Below, in pieces: positions 63,884 to 64,000 of a stretch of 64,000 bases of DNA. Both the position numbers and the translations under genes were made by a program. Positions within the stretch are counted from its first letter, which is position 1. Every line of letters starts with the position of its first letter. Source of the stretch: Blastocatellia bacterium (GTDB lineage: Bacteria > Acidobacteriota > Blastocatellia > UBA7656); the NCBI GenBank assembly GCA_035275065.1, contig DATENM010000090.1, forward strand, positions 62,001 through 126,000, given 5' to 3'. The notes below the pieces were generated by a model, which was not told where the DNA came from, did no database searches, and was given only the letters and a program-made list of their open reading frames with translations.

Positions 63884-64000
63884 GTGTCGCCCGTGCGGAT
63901 CAAAGAAAGATGGTTGTTGGTCGGCCTGCTGATGCTAGCCCTGCTGCTGGCGGCTGCCGCGTTGCTGCAATATCGCTGGATCAAACGCGCCAGCGAAGCC
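63884..64000 (+). CDS. Probable sensor histidine kinase, N-terminus (cut by window edge)
   Basis: The first 39 residues are visible: a short basic N-terminus, one hydrophobic membrane helix (LLVGLLMLALLLAAAALLQ) and the YRWIKRASEA motif. The last motif recurs at the start of many acidobacterial sensor kinases. The rest lies outside. The GTG start is chosen from the reading frame and the -10 box. The OmpR/PhoB-type repeats just upstream would fit a kinase with a response regulator partner. Assignment is by pattern only. Confidence 0.45.
   Translation, partial: MSPVRIKERWLLVGLLMLALLLAAAALLQYRWIKRASEA

Overview
The window is GC-rich bacterial DNA that most resembles an Acidobacteriota genome, probably class Blastocatellia. 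The evidence is three tandem 'ADOP' type (acidobacterial duplicated orphan) permeases of about 800 residues, several Ser/Thr kinases fused to TPR or FGE domains, an M1-like peptidase with an N-terminal carboxypeptidase-regulatory domain, and many Tat-signal sugar enzymes. This placement is inference from gene content only. Genes are dense and change strand often. No rRNA, tRNA or CRISPR array was seen.

Layout: 1-5.2 kb (minus): lysA start, a frameshifted GxxExxY nuclease-like gene inside inverted repeats, an FAD amine oxidoreductase, a TPR kinase and a SnoaL-like secreted protein. 5.5-21 kb: an RmlD-like reductase and an alpha-glucan/trehalose block (malQ, treZ, glycogen debranching enzyme, GH63 glucosidase). 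Embedded in it is a phosphosignalling module (kinase with FGE domain, zinc-ribbon/FHA protein, PP2C phosphatase). 21-25 kb: a secreted nidogen-like HELGH protein, then an accessory patch with a lone TnpB and a lower-GC gene flanked by integron attC-like core sites. 25-31 kb: 3D-domain protein, DUF421 membrane protein, TonB/TolA-like protein, aldo/keto reductase, lactate permease and a possible small RNA. 31.5-38 kb (minus): hfq, tmk, RDD protein, secreted protein, trmO, M1-like peptidase. 38-46 kb (plus): DUF4912 protein, GH57 branching enzyme, TPR kinase, DUF2318/FtsX/ATPase trio. 46-54 kb: three ADOP permeases. 54-63.7 kb: aminotransferase, sugar isomerases, Gfo/Idh dehydrogenase, gluconate dehydrogenase subunit 3-like protein, ThuA protein, di-heme protein and a proline-rich secreted protein. 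The window ends in the first 39 codons of a probable sensor histidine kinase.

The most striking non-gene signal is a family of intergenic elements. At least sixteen sites, about one per 4 kb, carry two arms made of tandem 7-9 bp units in inverted orientation around a short loop. The unit sequence differs between sites (TCAGGAG, GCAGGAA, GTGACAA, AAAAGGC, GACGCGGA and others). The element architecture is constant. Arms commonly abut or overlap stop codons, and in four cases sit where a Shine-Dalgarno sequence would be. The largest member encloses the GxxExxY (PD-(D/E)XK superfamily) gene, so the smaller ones could be gene-less relatives. I regard this as the best candidate here for an undescribed system.
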